A DNA stretch of 64,000 nt from Ifrita kowaldi. Its lineage: Eukaryota; Chordata; Aves; Passeriformes; Cinclosomatidae. The notes below the pieces were generated by a model that was not told where the DNA came from, searched no databases, and saw nothing but the letters and a program-made list of their open reading frames with translations. The position numbers were made by a program, and so were the translations under genes. Of the stretch, positions 50,796 to 63,783 are shown piece by piece (positions within the stretch are counted from its first letter, which is position 1; the number at the start of each line of letters is the position of its first letter). The stretch spans positions 301,773 through 365,772 of the forward strand of contig VZRS01015041.1 of the NCBI GenBank assembly GCA_013398055.1, read 5' to 3'.

Positions 50796-53700
50796 CAGTC
50801 TGTCTAAATATATGATCTGGTGTCCCAGAGCTTAGTCTGTGTCTTATGATCACTCTGCAAGTTCTCTTAGTCCCCATATAAAAGTGAAGGGTTTCACAAT
50901 TGCTGTGGCTCAAAAAATACCTGTTGGTTGCTGAGTCGTGGAAGTGAGGACCACGAGGGAACCTCCACACCAGGAGCCCGTGGAGCCCTCACAGATCTCC
51001 TGTTCCCCAGCTGCTCCTCACTCTGCCATGCACAGCCACCTCTGCTCTTCCTGCACTCCCCTGGCATCCCCAAGAGTTCGTTTTTAGACTTGTTCTAAAG
51101 CGTTGCAGCTCAGCCTTTAACAGCCCTTTAACTTCAGCTTTTACATATTTCATGATTAAAGTTACCAGCTGCATAATTTTACAATTTATAGGATATTCAT
51201 TATTTTTCTCCCTGACTGAAAACACAGGCTGAGGCATTTTCTATTAGTTTTTATATCCAGATTAAGATTTATTCAAATGAATATAACTAAATTATAGGAA
51301 TCTCAGTATTCAGCACTTGGTCTCCCTGCTTACATTGCAGACAATTCCTGTCCTTCCCCCTTTCTGAAGCCCAGGGTTCTGTGTTAATTGGAATCTTTAT
51401 ATTAAAAAAATGTAATTTTTAAAAAAGACACTGAGGAAAAAGTCTTCAGACTTTCCCTTGAGTTTTATCAGTCGGTATTCCCACCAAGAATGGAACAGAC
51501 AGGAAACAGCCCAATCCATTCCCACCACATCCCAGCAAATAATTCACCTGCACTGACCAAGCAGATGGAAAAATAAAGATGTTGGAGTCTCAGCTTTCAG
51601 GAGCTGTGTTAGGAACCTGGGATTAGCTGAGGTTTGGGATTTTCCTGTGGGATTTGAGCCAGTCCCATGAGCACTGGAGTCTTGGGCCGGTGGTGGAATT
51701 CACCTGGGCTCTAGGATTTGTCAGCACCAAGAGTTCACCCTTGGGAGCTGCAGCAATAAAAGCTGGTCCAGTGATATATGAAAACTTGCATTAATTGTTT
51801 AGAGCTGCTAAAAATATGGGAATAACTCCCCTGGAATCACCAGATCCAGAAAGTTGCCCACAGCAAGCTGGCAGGGCAGCAAGCACGCGTTTTTCCAGCA
51901 AACCCTGGTGCTCTGTGATCACATGAAGCTCTTCAGACATCTCCTGACAGAAGTGCCATGTAAAATCGAGCTCTCTTGTCATCATCCTCATAATGATTAT
52001 TCCATGAGGATTCCACTGACAGAGAAGTGAATTTCACCTCCTCCTGCCTTCCTAAGCCTGAGTCTCGTTCCTAAGGAAAAGTGTGGGGTTATGGTTCAGG
52101 TAATGATGGGCTTCAGTCAGGTTTTGGTCACACTGGGGTTGAGGCAGTTCTCTGTGATAGGTTCATTTTCCCTGGGGTTTTGAGTCCATGCTGAACTTCT
52201 CACTTTGGGATTTAAAGCACTGCGTGGCTCCTCTGAATCTCCTTTTTCACACCAGGTATAACACCCGTGACTGCAGGAATTGCCTGACTTTTCAAGTCAC
52301 AAGGAGCTAGGTTGCTATTTTATTTTCTTTCCTGTTAGCAAAATAACAAACTGGCCTGAGCTTGGGACCAGCAGAAGAGAATAGCAAGACTCATGCATAA
52401 TTCAGTCCCCACTGGGGGGTTCTTTTCATCTCTTTTCTCCCTTTCATGTCTATATGAGAGTGGCCGGGCCACGTGGACGTTTCTGCTGGTGAAATTCACA
52501 ACCACTCAAGAAAACTGACCCAAAAATGCCAAGTTTAGCCCTCCTGAAGGAACACAAAGACTACATTAGAGCAGTGGGATGTGTGTGGTGAAAAGTGTGC
52601 GAGCAGCTCAGCCGGGCTGTTCGAATCTGTCACTTCAGGGAGCTCCTCCAGCCCTGTCACGCCAGGCTGTGCCAGGGAAGGGGCACAGCCACAGGGACGG
52701 GCTTGGCACACAGCAGCACCCCCTGGCAGACCAGCCCAGGTGTTTCAGGCACTGTCCTTGGTGGGTCTGCTGAGAGCCTGGCCAGCAGCAGGGACATCAG
52801 AACCGGCCCTTTGTCTTCCCTGCCTCCTGAATTCCAGAGCTGCCGTCACTGGAGGAAGGAGCAGGGAGTGGTAATCCATGGCAGGGACACAGGATTTACC
52901 CACCTGCTCCAGGGCTGGAGGGTGAGCAGTCCATCCACACCACAGTTCCTCCAGAGGCACCTCAAACCCCCAGTTTGCCCAGTTCCCAGCCCAGTCCAGC
53001 ACCTTAGCTGACCACACGGTGCTGCCCCCAGCTCTGCTCACTCTGAGGAAGGCACTGGCTGCTCCCCTTTCCCAGGGAGAGAAACAGCCCCTGCCAGGGA
53101 TGGGAGCAAAGCTGTGAGTTCTCAGCCAGCTCCCAGCCTTCTCTTATCACTCATCCTCAGTCCATCCTTTAGCATGTTTTGAGTGAATGAACTCCGATCC
53201 TGGAGGGGGATTGTCAGGCTATGCAAACAAGTGTTCTTGTGTGCCACTCAAGTGGATGGATTAGGAGTGAGTTGAACGTTTTCTGTGCAGGGTCCCTGGT
53301 GAAGTTCCTATAATTCCATCTCCCTGTAGCCACCTCCAGCCCAGCTCTGCCAGAGTCAGACAGCTGAGAAGTTTTCCACCCACGTTTTCCCCTCCTCATC
53401 CTCGCCCACAGGCAGCTAACGAAGTGAAAGAGGAAGAATTGTTAATTAAAGCTCTCGGAGGGAGGGATTAGACAAAGGAAAGAGAAAGCAAGGAATAACA
53501 AGAGATATTAATTCATGCTGGCTCCAGCTTAAAAAAAGGTCTCGTTGCTCTGTCCTTACTACAAGATGTCTTAAAACACTCATGGTGCACGGCTGGGGAA
53601 TGTTATTTGGCTGCTTCTAAAATAACTTATTTTTATCAGTTCAGGAACATTACATATGGACTTTATTGAACTCTCCCATTAGGAGCTTTCCCAGCAGCAA

Positions 53701-54270
53701 GCTCTATTTACTTGTCAGAGCTGTTCTTCAGAGATCAGTCATTCTATTCCTTTGCTTATTGAGTTTTAAACTCAGTTTATTCTTTCCTAGTAATTATTTA
53801 TTAGCTAATAATCCCTTCCTTGGGCTCGCAAGTATTGGGTGGCCTTTGGGTTAAGTAGTAGGAAATGGAGCCCTTAATTCCAAATCCAAGCCAGGCAGTC
53901 CAGACTGGGATGTGTGGTGTTTGGTATGCAGAGAGCTGCCAGGATCCCATCCAGCTCCCACTAGGAAGATGTCTGGACACTACATGCCAATAATTTGTTA
54001 TTAATGAGCCTGGTCCCAGCGCTGCCTGCACAGGAGCTGAGGGTGAGACAGCCACCTGTGGCTGCAGCACGTTGGCAGCTGGGGACGTGGCAGGGGAACT
54101 GGAAACTGCACATTTCCAGGCTGTAAATAGTTCATTCATGGCATTTTCAGTGCAGAGACACAAAGTTTTAGGGCAATTACAGCATCATTATTCTGCTTAG
54201 CAGAGAGCGCTGCGCTCTGGGTTTTCTGGGTAGAAGGCAAGAGAAGGAGCTGTGGGGTGAGCCCTGCCTT

Positions 54271-54730
54271 GATCGTGGAATCCCAGAGGGTTTGGGGTGT
54301 GAGGGACTCAGAGACCATCCAGTGCCACCCCTGCCATGGCAGGGACACCTTCCACTGTCCCAGGCTGCTCCAGCCTGGCCTTGGGCACTGCCAGGGATCC
54401 AGGGCAGCCACAGCTGCTCTGGGCACCCTGTGCCAGGGCCTGCCCACCCTCCCAGGGAACAATTCCTTCCCCATATCCCATCCATCCCTGCCCTCTGGCA
54501 GTGGGAAGCCATTCCCTGTGTCCTGTCCCTCCAGCCCTTGTCCCCAGTCCCTCTCCAGCTCTCCTGGAGCCCCTTTGGGCACTGGAGGGGGCTCTGAGCT
54601 CTCCCTGGAGCCTTCCCTTCTCCAGGTGAGCACCCCCAGCTCTCCCAGCCGGGCTCCAGAGGGGCTCCAGCCCTGGAGCAGCTCCAGGGCCCCTCTGGAC
54701 TCATTCCAACATGTCTCAAGCTTTTCTACC
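54271..54730 (-). mobile_element. CR1 LINE fragment, 3' end, minus strand, longest copy here
   Basis: It starts TGGAATCCCAGAGGGTTTGG, then GCCACCCCTGCCATGGCAGG, GGGCACCCTGTGCCAGGGCC and GAACAATTCCTTCCCCATAT, then about 230 bp further into the element (CTGGAGCCTTCCCTTCTCCA). This is the reverse complement of the same CR1 type as at 33197. The 5' truncation point near 54730 is approximate. Confidence 0.92.
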
Positions 54731-55578
54731 CTGGCTCTGATTCCAGGAGTGGAAAATACTTCTCCAGGTGCACGGACTAAGCACACACAGGGATTATCCC
54801 CTCAGAATTTTTCCACAGTCTACTAAAGGTCCTCAGATTCTGGGATTGTGCCCCTGCAGAGTGCAACAGTTCGCACTGTTTACCATGGGAGAAGATCCCT
54901 GAGTTTGGGTGCTCAAGTTCAAACCATTTTTTCATTAGGGATGGCATTTAAAAGAACAAAATCCCTATCCCGACCTGCCACTGTGACCAAATACTCAGAA
55001 ATTTCAAATTTCAGCTGCCAAACCTATCAGGATTAGGTTAGTTTGACCACTGAGAATTTTATTTCAGATATTGGAAAGATAACTGGGCTGCCAAGCTCAG
55101 GGATTTACCCAGGAGCACACAGCTGGAGTGAAAGAACGATTCATAATCATTCCAAGGGATTCATCTTACAAGAAAAGCACTCAAAATCCTGAATTGCCAG
55201 CTCTGCTGGATGCTGCTGGTTTGAAAGTCCCAGTTTGGAGGGCTCTGGGAGGTGCCAGTTCAGGGCCAAGTCAGGGAAGTGCCTTATCTCTGGTGCTCAG
55301 GTGTGCAACGAGCTGGTGTCCAAGTGCACGACAATGATTGGAGCATCCAAACAAGAAAATTACTTTCTCTCTATCCCTCAGTAGGTTTTTTTCCCCCAAG
55401 AATTTGTCCCCAGATTGTTTCCCACTGTCATTTACCATCTTTTTCACCTTCATATCTAGACACGACTGAGATTAGCCCCGATGAGGTCTCAGGATAGCTA
55501 TTTGCTCTTTTTTTTTTTTTGTTTTCCCACTGCCCTGTCAGACCTTTCCTGAGTTATGGAGTTGGAGATGTCAGCATC

Positions 55579-55602
55579 TGTGTGTGTGTGTGTGTGTGTG
55601 TG
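55579..55602. repeat. TG dinucleotide microsatellite, about 12 copies
   Basis: An uninterrupted TG run in intron 11. Confidence 0.97.
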
Positions 55603-57464
55603 CTCATGAGCGTTTACCTCTGGGCCACCAAGCAGCTTGAGCCATTGCATCAGTGTTTAGAGGAGCCACAGTGTCACCCCCAACACTTTGGACATGTCCC
55701 AGAATGGATATTTTATGATTCTGACTGGCTCTACAGCGTTATCCTCCACTTCCCAGCTAGAGCTGTCACTTAGGAAGACGAATTGCTGTTAAAAAGCTGT
55801 CCAAATGTATCCCCTCCTGTCCTCAGCACGGACATTTACATTGGCTTTTCCCAAACATGAAACCCTCAGTTCCAGCAGTCATGAGAAGAAAGATGTTGGT
55901 CCTGATTCAGCAGGAATTCCAAAGGCAGTGGCTGCTGCTCGGGGCTCTGAACATGTGCTCGTTCCCAGCCCGTGGCACCGGGCCCCTGCTCCAGGACAGC
56001 CCCGGGAGGAGGAGCAGGCTGCTTTTATAGCCAAGGCAGAGCTATTTTCACATCATCAATCGCTCGGGCCTGCACAGCTCTTTCTGTGGTGGACACCAGA
56101 GGGAGCTGGGTTTGCCGCTCTCCTGTTTCACCCCTAAATTTGGGGGTTCCCCGTTCTTGTGTTTGGTGCCCATGAAAAGTAAAGCCTTTTCCACTCCCCC
56201 TTCCTCTGCTGCAAATGCTCACCATTAGAATGTCAAATGCACATGGGATCAAATCCTTTGGAACTCATTTCCCTGCGGGATTTAAAGTGCCAGATCTCAG
56301 CAAATCTTGAATAACTCAGAAAATACATCCCACACAGCTATAGACACACTCATGGGGCAGCTTTAGGAGGGGAGCTTGTGCAAGTTTAGTTTAGGATATT
56401 AAAAAGAAAGTCCAGAGATGCTTCTGTGCACTTCAAAGAGCTCTCTGGAGATAAGGACAAAGGGCCAGAGGGTGTTGCAAGTTTTGATTCTCAAAGGTCT
56501 TAGAGAGGATGGCAAAGAAAGTGATATTTGTTCCAAATGTGAGGGCTCAGAGCTCCTCAGGTGAATGGCTGCAGGGGAAGCAGAGCAATCCTGCAAGAAC
56601 ATCTCTGTCTTGGTGGGTCAGGCCCAGTTTTCCTGCTAAGTCCAAAGGAATACAAGGAATAATTAAAGCCACAGTGCGTGGATATTCCTGTGTGAGCCTG
56701 AGAGGCTGCAGCGGGACGGGGACAGGGCAGTGCCACACGGCTGAGCCTCCCCAAGAGAGCCTTGGGAGGCTTAAGGAACACAGGTTCTTGAGGACATGTT
56801 TGAGTTCAGCCCCAGGAGCAACAGAGCCACCTCCTTTTCCCTCGTGGTGAAGCTCAGGACAAGTGCTCCTTCCTCCTCCGTGATCCTCCCTTTCTGCATC
56901 TGCCAAGTGCTGCAGCACTGGCAGCTTCTCCAGAGCTTCCTGCCTTGCTGAACAAGCCCTGTGTGGCTCCAAGGAACAGCCTTGGAATCAAGGGGCTCCC
57001 AGGCCCAAAGGGGCCACGTCCTTCCCTCCCTTCTCTGAGGGGAAAAGCAAAATCCTGCAATACTCTTTGTACCACATCCATAGGAATTACCTGCTTCCCA
57101 TGCAAGTGTGGATATTCCCCACAGAGCTGAAAAGCAGGAAAGAGAATAGATGGATGTGGGACTGTGTTTGGATGGGTCCTCCAGGCTCCTCACTTCAGCT
57201 TCTTGCTGATGTTGTCACACAAAGACCTGGGCAGTTTCTCAAAGGAGAATCCTGTTTTTCATGGGTGAGACAGGAAAAAAAGGAAGGGGAAGGTTTAGGA
57301 TTGAGGAGGGAAGAGAATCAGCTGGGCTGAGATGATGTGAGACAAAAACCAAGTAGGAGCACTTGTCTGGGACCTTCACCCGTTATTAACTAGAAACAAC
57401 TTTTTTAACAGTTTTTCTGCCCTCACACCCTCAGAGCCAGCCCTTGTTTTCTGTGTCTCGGCAG

Positions 57465-57573
57465 ATTGTGAGCACCCTCACCATGGAGAACAGCAGTGCC
57501 TCGGGTGTCTATTACTGCGTGGCTTTCAACAAGGTGGGCGAGGAGGAGCGGAGCATCGAGTTCTACGTGTCAG
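57465..57573 (+). CDS. VEGF receptor exon 12: end of Ig domain D5
   Basis: This 109-nt exon follows acceptor GTGTCTCGGCAG and precedes donor TCAG|GTAAACA. It runs from phase 0 to phase 1. Its length equals that of KDR exon 12 as I recall it. It encodes IVSTLTMENSSASGVYYC with the F-strand cysteine and an N-S-S sequon, then VAFNKVGEEERSIEFYVS. N-KVG-x-x-E/G-R and F-Y-V are diagnostic for the VEGFR D5-D6 junction. The SGVYYC core recalls FLT1 and KVGxxER recalls FLT4. Confidence 0.94.
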
Positions 57574-60500
57574 GTAAACAACAGAAACACCACACAAAGG
57601 CAGATGCTGCTGCTCCGATTTCCCTGCAAGTCTGACGTGGCTGCTGAGTGCTGGTTCAGCCTCCTGGCCATCCCTGTGTGTTGTGTTTTGGAGCACTCCC
57701 AATCCAGCAATCCCAGGCTCCTCACCCCACACAAGGCAGGATCCAGCTCAGTTGGACGTGTCCAGCAGCAGACTCGATGTCCCTTTGCCCTTTCCAGCTG
57801 CAGCCCCAAGTCCCTCTCTCTGTGCCTTAAAGCAACACTGGTGACATTTGAGCGCTGTCCTTGGGAAACCTCTGGCAAAGCTGAGGCCTTTGTGGTCTTC
57901 CAGAGGGCTGGAGCCTCTCCCTGAGCCGGGGGAAAGGTTGGTCTCCAAGGAAATCAGCAGCCACAGCAAAGGTGAGCAGGGCCAGGATCCAGCCCTGTCC
58001 AGGGTTGATTGCAGGGTGACACTGCAGCCCTGCCTGGGCCGCTGGCCTGGCAGTGCCCTTTGCAGGGAGGAGGTTCTCCAAAGAACACAAATCCAAACAA
58101 ATATCTGCTTAACCTTTCAGCACAGGAATTCTTTAGGAGTGAGATCAAGATCTACATAATGCTTTCAGGAGAGATGGCAGCTCAAAAAGAGAGGAGAGTC
58201 CAGGGACAGCCTTGTTCAAGTGCTCACCCAGAACAAAAGTGAAGCATTTCTGTGCTCACTTTCTGGATGAGTGGATGTTGGCTGGCAGGATTTGCTTCAA
58301 AATATCGATTTTTAGAACAAAGGCTGCAGAAGTGTCCTGGAAAGTAAATGTCTGATTCTCACTGCTTGGTTCCTTGCCCGTGAAGCAAGTTGGGAGGGCA
58401 GAGCTTGCTCGTGGCAGGGATCTGCACTCCTGTGCCTCTCTTCCCTCCTGGATTGACTCCATTGCTCCAAAGGAATCCAGCACCTTTCAAATCCTGCTGT
58501 CCAAAAAAGGGCTCACCAAACACTTCCCATTGGTGTAACACACGAGTGCCAGGAGGAAAAACACCATCCAACAATAATGAACCTGGTGCCACACAGGGAA
58601 AGATTTCACCTCCATTAGAGCTCCTTTGTGCTGCCCCAATGGGGACAGGAGAGGCTTTCAGCCTCCAAAAGATATTTCCCAAAGCTCTAACTCTTATTTA
58701 CTTAGGAAAATGCCCTTCAAGGTGCACTTTGGGGAGATACAGCTCGGGTTTAAGAGGTCCCCAACATGTCCAAGGCAGGCTGAAGACCAGCTATTAATTT
58801 TACACCATTTCACCCCTTCCAAGTGTTGAGTGTCCTGCTGGGAATTCTTCCAGCTGTTATGTCTGGGTGGGTTATCCAAGCTCTTCACAGAGCTGCCACA
58901 CTTGGTGACTAAACCCAAAGCTGCAGCAACTCCAAAAGCCACGAGGATAAGGTCGGATCCAAAGGGTTGGATCATCCCATACACCTTGCACAACTCTGGT
59001 TTATTTTAGTAATAAAGTTATGTAGGGGTTTTTTTTCCACCCACAGTGAACTAATATTTCAAATTTTTTATTTTAAGATCTGTCTAGCAATGTTTTGAGA
59101 CACAAGTGTTTTAATCATGCAGTTGTAATTATGAAGGAAATGAATCACTGGGTGAAATTACTGACAGCAGTTCTGGTGGGAATGTTTCCACCAAAGCAGA
59201 CCAGGAGGTGCACAGGGCTTGGCAAGACAGATTTATTCCAGCCTGTGAAGGGGAAACTGGGAGTCTGTGCCATTCCAGGGAAGAGGCAGATGCTGACCGA
59301 GCATGACTGGCTTTTGGAAAGGCTGTATTTAAAAATAGTGTTTCTGGATTAGAAAGGAATGAAAACTTTCTAAATGTGGCCATCGTGGTGCTAAAGTGGG
59401 TCATGCTGCAGCAGTAAAACAGCAGCAGTGACCTGAGGCTGGCTTCCTCCACGGGAGGGTCCTCTCTGAGTGTGGCTCCAGCAGGGCCAGGCTGTGGGGA
59501 CAGTTCTGCAGGTTGTCCTCACAGCTGGAACAGCTGGAGCGGGCTCCAGGTTACTCTCCCTGGGAGTCTTCTCCTGTCTCAGGGTTGAGGGACATGTGAG
59601 ATTCCAGGCAGAGAAGTCCAACAGCACAAGGCTCTAACCTGGTCACGTTCTGAATGTGAGGTGCTTCATTCTGTGCAAGTTGAACTAAAGGCTGAGCTGA
59701 AGGCTGGGGTAGAGCCTGAGAGCAACACGTGGGACTTTGGGACATCTGGGGAATGTTTGTAGCATTTCCCAGCTCTCTGCAAATTGTGGCACCCCACAAT
59801 TAATTCAGCAATTTGTTGATTTTAAAGACCTGCTCTCCCATTTTCTCCTGCCAACCAACGAGCTGGGGCTCCCTGAGCTGCTGCCAAACCTTTTGGCTGA
59901 ACTCACTTCTCCCTGGTAAGAAACCTGAAGGTGATACAGAGGCTGAACTCCCTCAAATCCCTGTTCCACTGGGGCAGGGTTGAGATGTTTCCCAGGACAT
60001 GGCAGCGTCTTCCAGGGACACTTCCTCAGGTGTTGTCCAGGCTGCTCTCTGGGAATGTCCTCACTTCAGTCTGATGTTTTCACCACCACCACTTTCATTT
60101 CAGAAAAATTAATTTATCCCTGTGGAATAATTGTCAGCAACCATTTTGTTCTTCCACTGCAGAGCCCCCACAAAAACTCCCACGGACACCAGAAATAGCA
60201 CTGGGCTCTATTTTTAAATCATTTCTCTGCCAGCAGAGTTCATTTCATGAAGGGTCAGCACGGTTTGGAGATCACTCAGAATCCAAACCTTATAAGGGGT
60301 CCAGCATGATGAGAAATCTCCTCCTGCAGTGACAGCCCCTCCTGCAGATGTCCTGACTGTCCCTGTCCCTCCGCAGCCCTCTGGAGTCTCTCCTAAAGGG
60401 ATTTGTTATCCATCGTGCCCTGGCCTAACTCTCATTCCAGGATTTTTGTTTTGAGTCAATCCAATCGAGATCTGACCCTGCCTGTCTTTCCCACCACTGC

Positions 60501-63500
60501 TCTGACTCCAGAGCTCCCGTTTAAGCCCTGGGTGAGCCAGCAGATGCTCAGAAATGTCATTGTCCACCTCCAGCTCCAAAGGACATTCCAGGCAGGCTGC
60601 AAACTCCCCAGTGCAGTGCAAAGCTGCCCTGGTGTCTCCTGCAGGGATTCTCTGCCATGGACAAGTGTAATTTCCCTTCTAATCTCTGCTCTGCACCTTG
60701 GAAAGGGCAGCTCCGCAGAGCTGCAGGTCCAGAGTAAATCAAATTCCAGCCTTTGTCTGACTGCACTACATTCAGCAAAGTGGGATCCCACCCATCTGAA
60801 AACTCTGACTGTTCTGGGAATATAAATGAATTATGATAAGAATAACAAATAATAACGAAAGCCCTTTTTTTTTCAAGGGTTTATCTGATTGCCAAAACAA
60901 CTGAGAAAAATGGAGTTAAAGATTTGTACCCGAAAGAAAATATTGCATTTCCAGCAGGAGATAAAAATCTGCTCTCAGATAGCAGAACAATGGATGAGCT
61001 GGGCTGTTCTAGAAGTTTGTGCCACTCCAAAGTGCTCATTCCCGACGTGTTGACAGGATTCCTGACAAGCAGCACCGTTTCACATCGTGGGGCTCACCCT
61101 TCCCTCCATCCCTGCTCCTGAGGGCACCCCCCTGCCAGGCCCAGGGCTGGGATTTGGGCAAGAGCAGAAGTTTTGAATTACACAGATTATTGTGCAAAGC
61201 ACAGGAAATTAAAACCAATTAATTCTTTGTAAATACAAATGGAGCCAGACTTGCCTTTGATTTATGCTGCCTTTTTACCTCCCCTCGATGGCTTCTTTCC
61301 CTCTTTTGCCATGGAATCCCGCACGGAGGAGAGGGAAATTCGCAGCTATTCCGCTGTAACACAAAACCAAAGACAAATGTTTGGTGACTGCTGATAAAAG
61401 GGAAAAGGCCCCCGTGGTGCATTCTTTTAGCCAATTTATTAGGAGCCTTCTAAAACACGGTATCTGTTCCGAGGGAGGAAGTTAATCACTGCTCAGGTTC
61501 AGGATTATGTAAGCAAAGCTGTCTGAGGGATGAACTGACTTATAATGTGCTCTCCAAGCTGCACTCACTCCCCTGATAATCCAGGTAGGAGGAGAAAAGA
61601 GAGAGGAGAGCAAGGAAAGAGAGAAGAGAGCAACTTTTTTTTTTTTCTCCTGTCTTTTTCCTTCCACTGCAATGAAAATCAATGAATATTCTATTGGAGC
61701 TGAAAGAGCTGCTTGAAAGGCAAACAAGATGGGAGAGAATAGCACAGGTTCCGGCTAAAAATATTCAAAATGCTAAATAAAAAATGTCAGGAGAAGGAAT
61801 GATAAGAAAAACAAGCCAGGCCTCTGCTCCCAGAATGTTAAGTTGGTAGAAAAAAAAACCTGGCAACTTTCAAGTCCAGCAGCAAAGCAAAACTACGGAG
61901 CATCCTTCCAAACTCAGGGCTTGGGAATGGACACATCCCATTCCTTGGGAATTTGCACCCAAATGCTCCAGCCCAAGCTGTGCCATGCCCAAGGCACTGC
62001 CTTATCCCAAGGGATGCAGCACTTGTCCCCTGTTTGGGTTGGAGAGATTCAGGAGACGCTGAAATGCCACACATGCCACAGCCCGTTTTTTTCACTGGCT
62101 CTCAGTTTTCCTGGAGAGGTTTTGGTGGCCTCAGACATTCCCCCCGTGTTGACAAGCAGCAGTTGGACATGTTGGAAGCACAAGACATGAGGAGTGAGGA
62201 GTGGTTGTGTTACACAAGGCAGCCTGAGCACACAGCTGGCACCAAGAGAGAGCAACTGAGCCTAACAACACCCTGCAGAGAGCAAACTGCAGCGCCAGGA
62301 CAGGGAAAGAAGAGAAAAATAACAATTTCCAGAGCTGTGGCCTGAGGGGGTCTCTTCTCTTTTTGGATCTTTTGTGAAGTGTTTCTGGTGCCAGTCTTTA
62401 AAAACCATGAAGCAAAAGCTCACGGGTTCTACTCCAGACAACTCATGAAGAAGAGAGACTTTTAATCACATCTGAAAGCTCCTCCAGGGCTCTGTATTTT
62501 ATACAATATATGGTTTATGATAAGGCAGATTGGTTATTTCAGCAGCCTCACTATTTGTGCTCGACTGCAGCTTCTGCAGAACGTTTTGCAGTGGGAGCCC
62601 CTGGCCCAGTTCCAGGTGGAATTTGCAGATCCAGGTGCAGTGCACCCTTGTTCTGCTTTAACTTCTGTTCTTCTCAAAGTCCCACCCAGCTCATCCTGAC
62701 CTGAGGAAACATCTCACCCACAGCTTGGCTCTGAATAATCTCTCGGACTTAGGGCAAACCTGTTCCTGTTCAGGAACAGAAGGTGGCCCAGGGTGAGCCC
62801 TCCCAAGGTGTCCCGTCCCTGGTGACATTGATAAGAGGTTCCTCAGAACTCTCAGCTGCTTAAAAATCCTGACCTAACAGACAGCAGAATGATTCCAGGT
62901 CACTGTGGTTATCCATGAGCTTTCATTCAGGTGGATAGATCCCTAAAATTAACAAAATCAAAAGGGAATAGAGTATGTTCCAGCCCAAATTTACTTGCAG
63001 GTCTCTGGTAGCTCCTGCAGGAATGTGTCTGCAGGGCAGGCTCTGGCCTTCCACTCAGTTTTTCTTGTTTTCAAATGGATTCAGTTCACCACTTCAGGAA
63101 AATCGATTTTTTTTTTTCTTCTGGAGTGAAAAGTTACTAAAAATATAGCAAGAAACAGCTCACTCTTTTGTGGCTATGTCAGAGTCATGACTCAGAGTAT
63201 TTCTCTGCTAAACTTGAGGGCTTCAAGGACTTGGACATCATTAGATCAGTTAATCCATCAGTGATCAAGTAAATATCCACCAAGGCACATGTGATGAAAA
63301 TAAATATTGGCACAGTTGGAATAAGAGAGAGTTGAGGAGACTGCTCAGTGGGGAAGAAGGTGATGCTCCTGAGGGATGGGAAAGGATTCTTTATTCCTCT
63401 GCAATTAATACTTTCCAGCCCTGATTGCAGATAGAGAGGGAAGAGCTCCTGAACACATTTATCTACCTGGATAGAAGTAGCTCCTGATTAAACTCTCTCA

Positions 63501-63783
63501 GTCCATTAACTCCTTCTATTTCTAAGCTTTCAATTCATTACTTGGAGAAGGGATGATTTAGAATGCTGAGGGCTGGACTAGCACAGGTCAGCACTGGGCA
63601 GTGAGAGCAACCTTCCCTTCCCTAATTCCCAGCTCCAGCGCCTGTTTCCACATGCAAACATGTGCCTCATTAAACCTGGCTCCTTCCACTACTGCTGGAA
63701 ATTTGACCCCCAAGTAGCAGCCAGGCAGCCAAAGATCTTCTCAGCTGGGATTTAACTCCAAACACATTTTCCCTCTCTCCTAG
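57574..63783 (+). other. Intron 12
   Basis: A 6.2-kb phase-1 intron. It contains a purine-rich tract beside a T-run near 61590-61650. No mobile element or additional exon is recognised. Confidence 0.75.

Larger units (their letters stand above)
49408..57464 (+). other. Intron 11 (8.1 kb)
   Basis: A phase-0 intron. It contains a C-rich tandem with an N (49720-49845), a tRNA-SINE-like block (50170-50340), a GATA-type microsatellite (50740-50795), a minus-strand CR1 (54271-54730) and a TG microsatellite (55579-55602). Confidence 0.75.

Noticed and set aside
54136..54826. Open frames of about 180-216 codons on both strands
   Set aside because: They coincide with a CR1 LINE 3' end, whose GC-rich sequence often stays open by chance.
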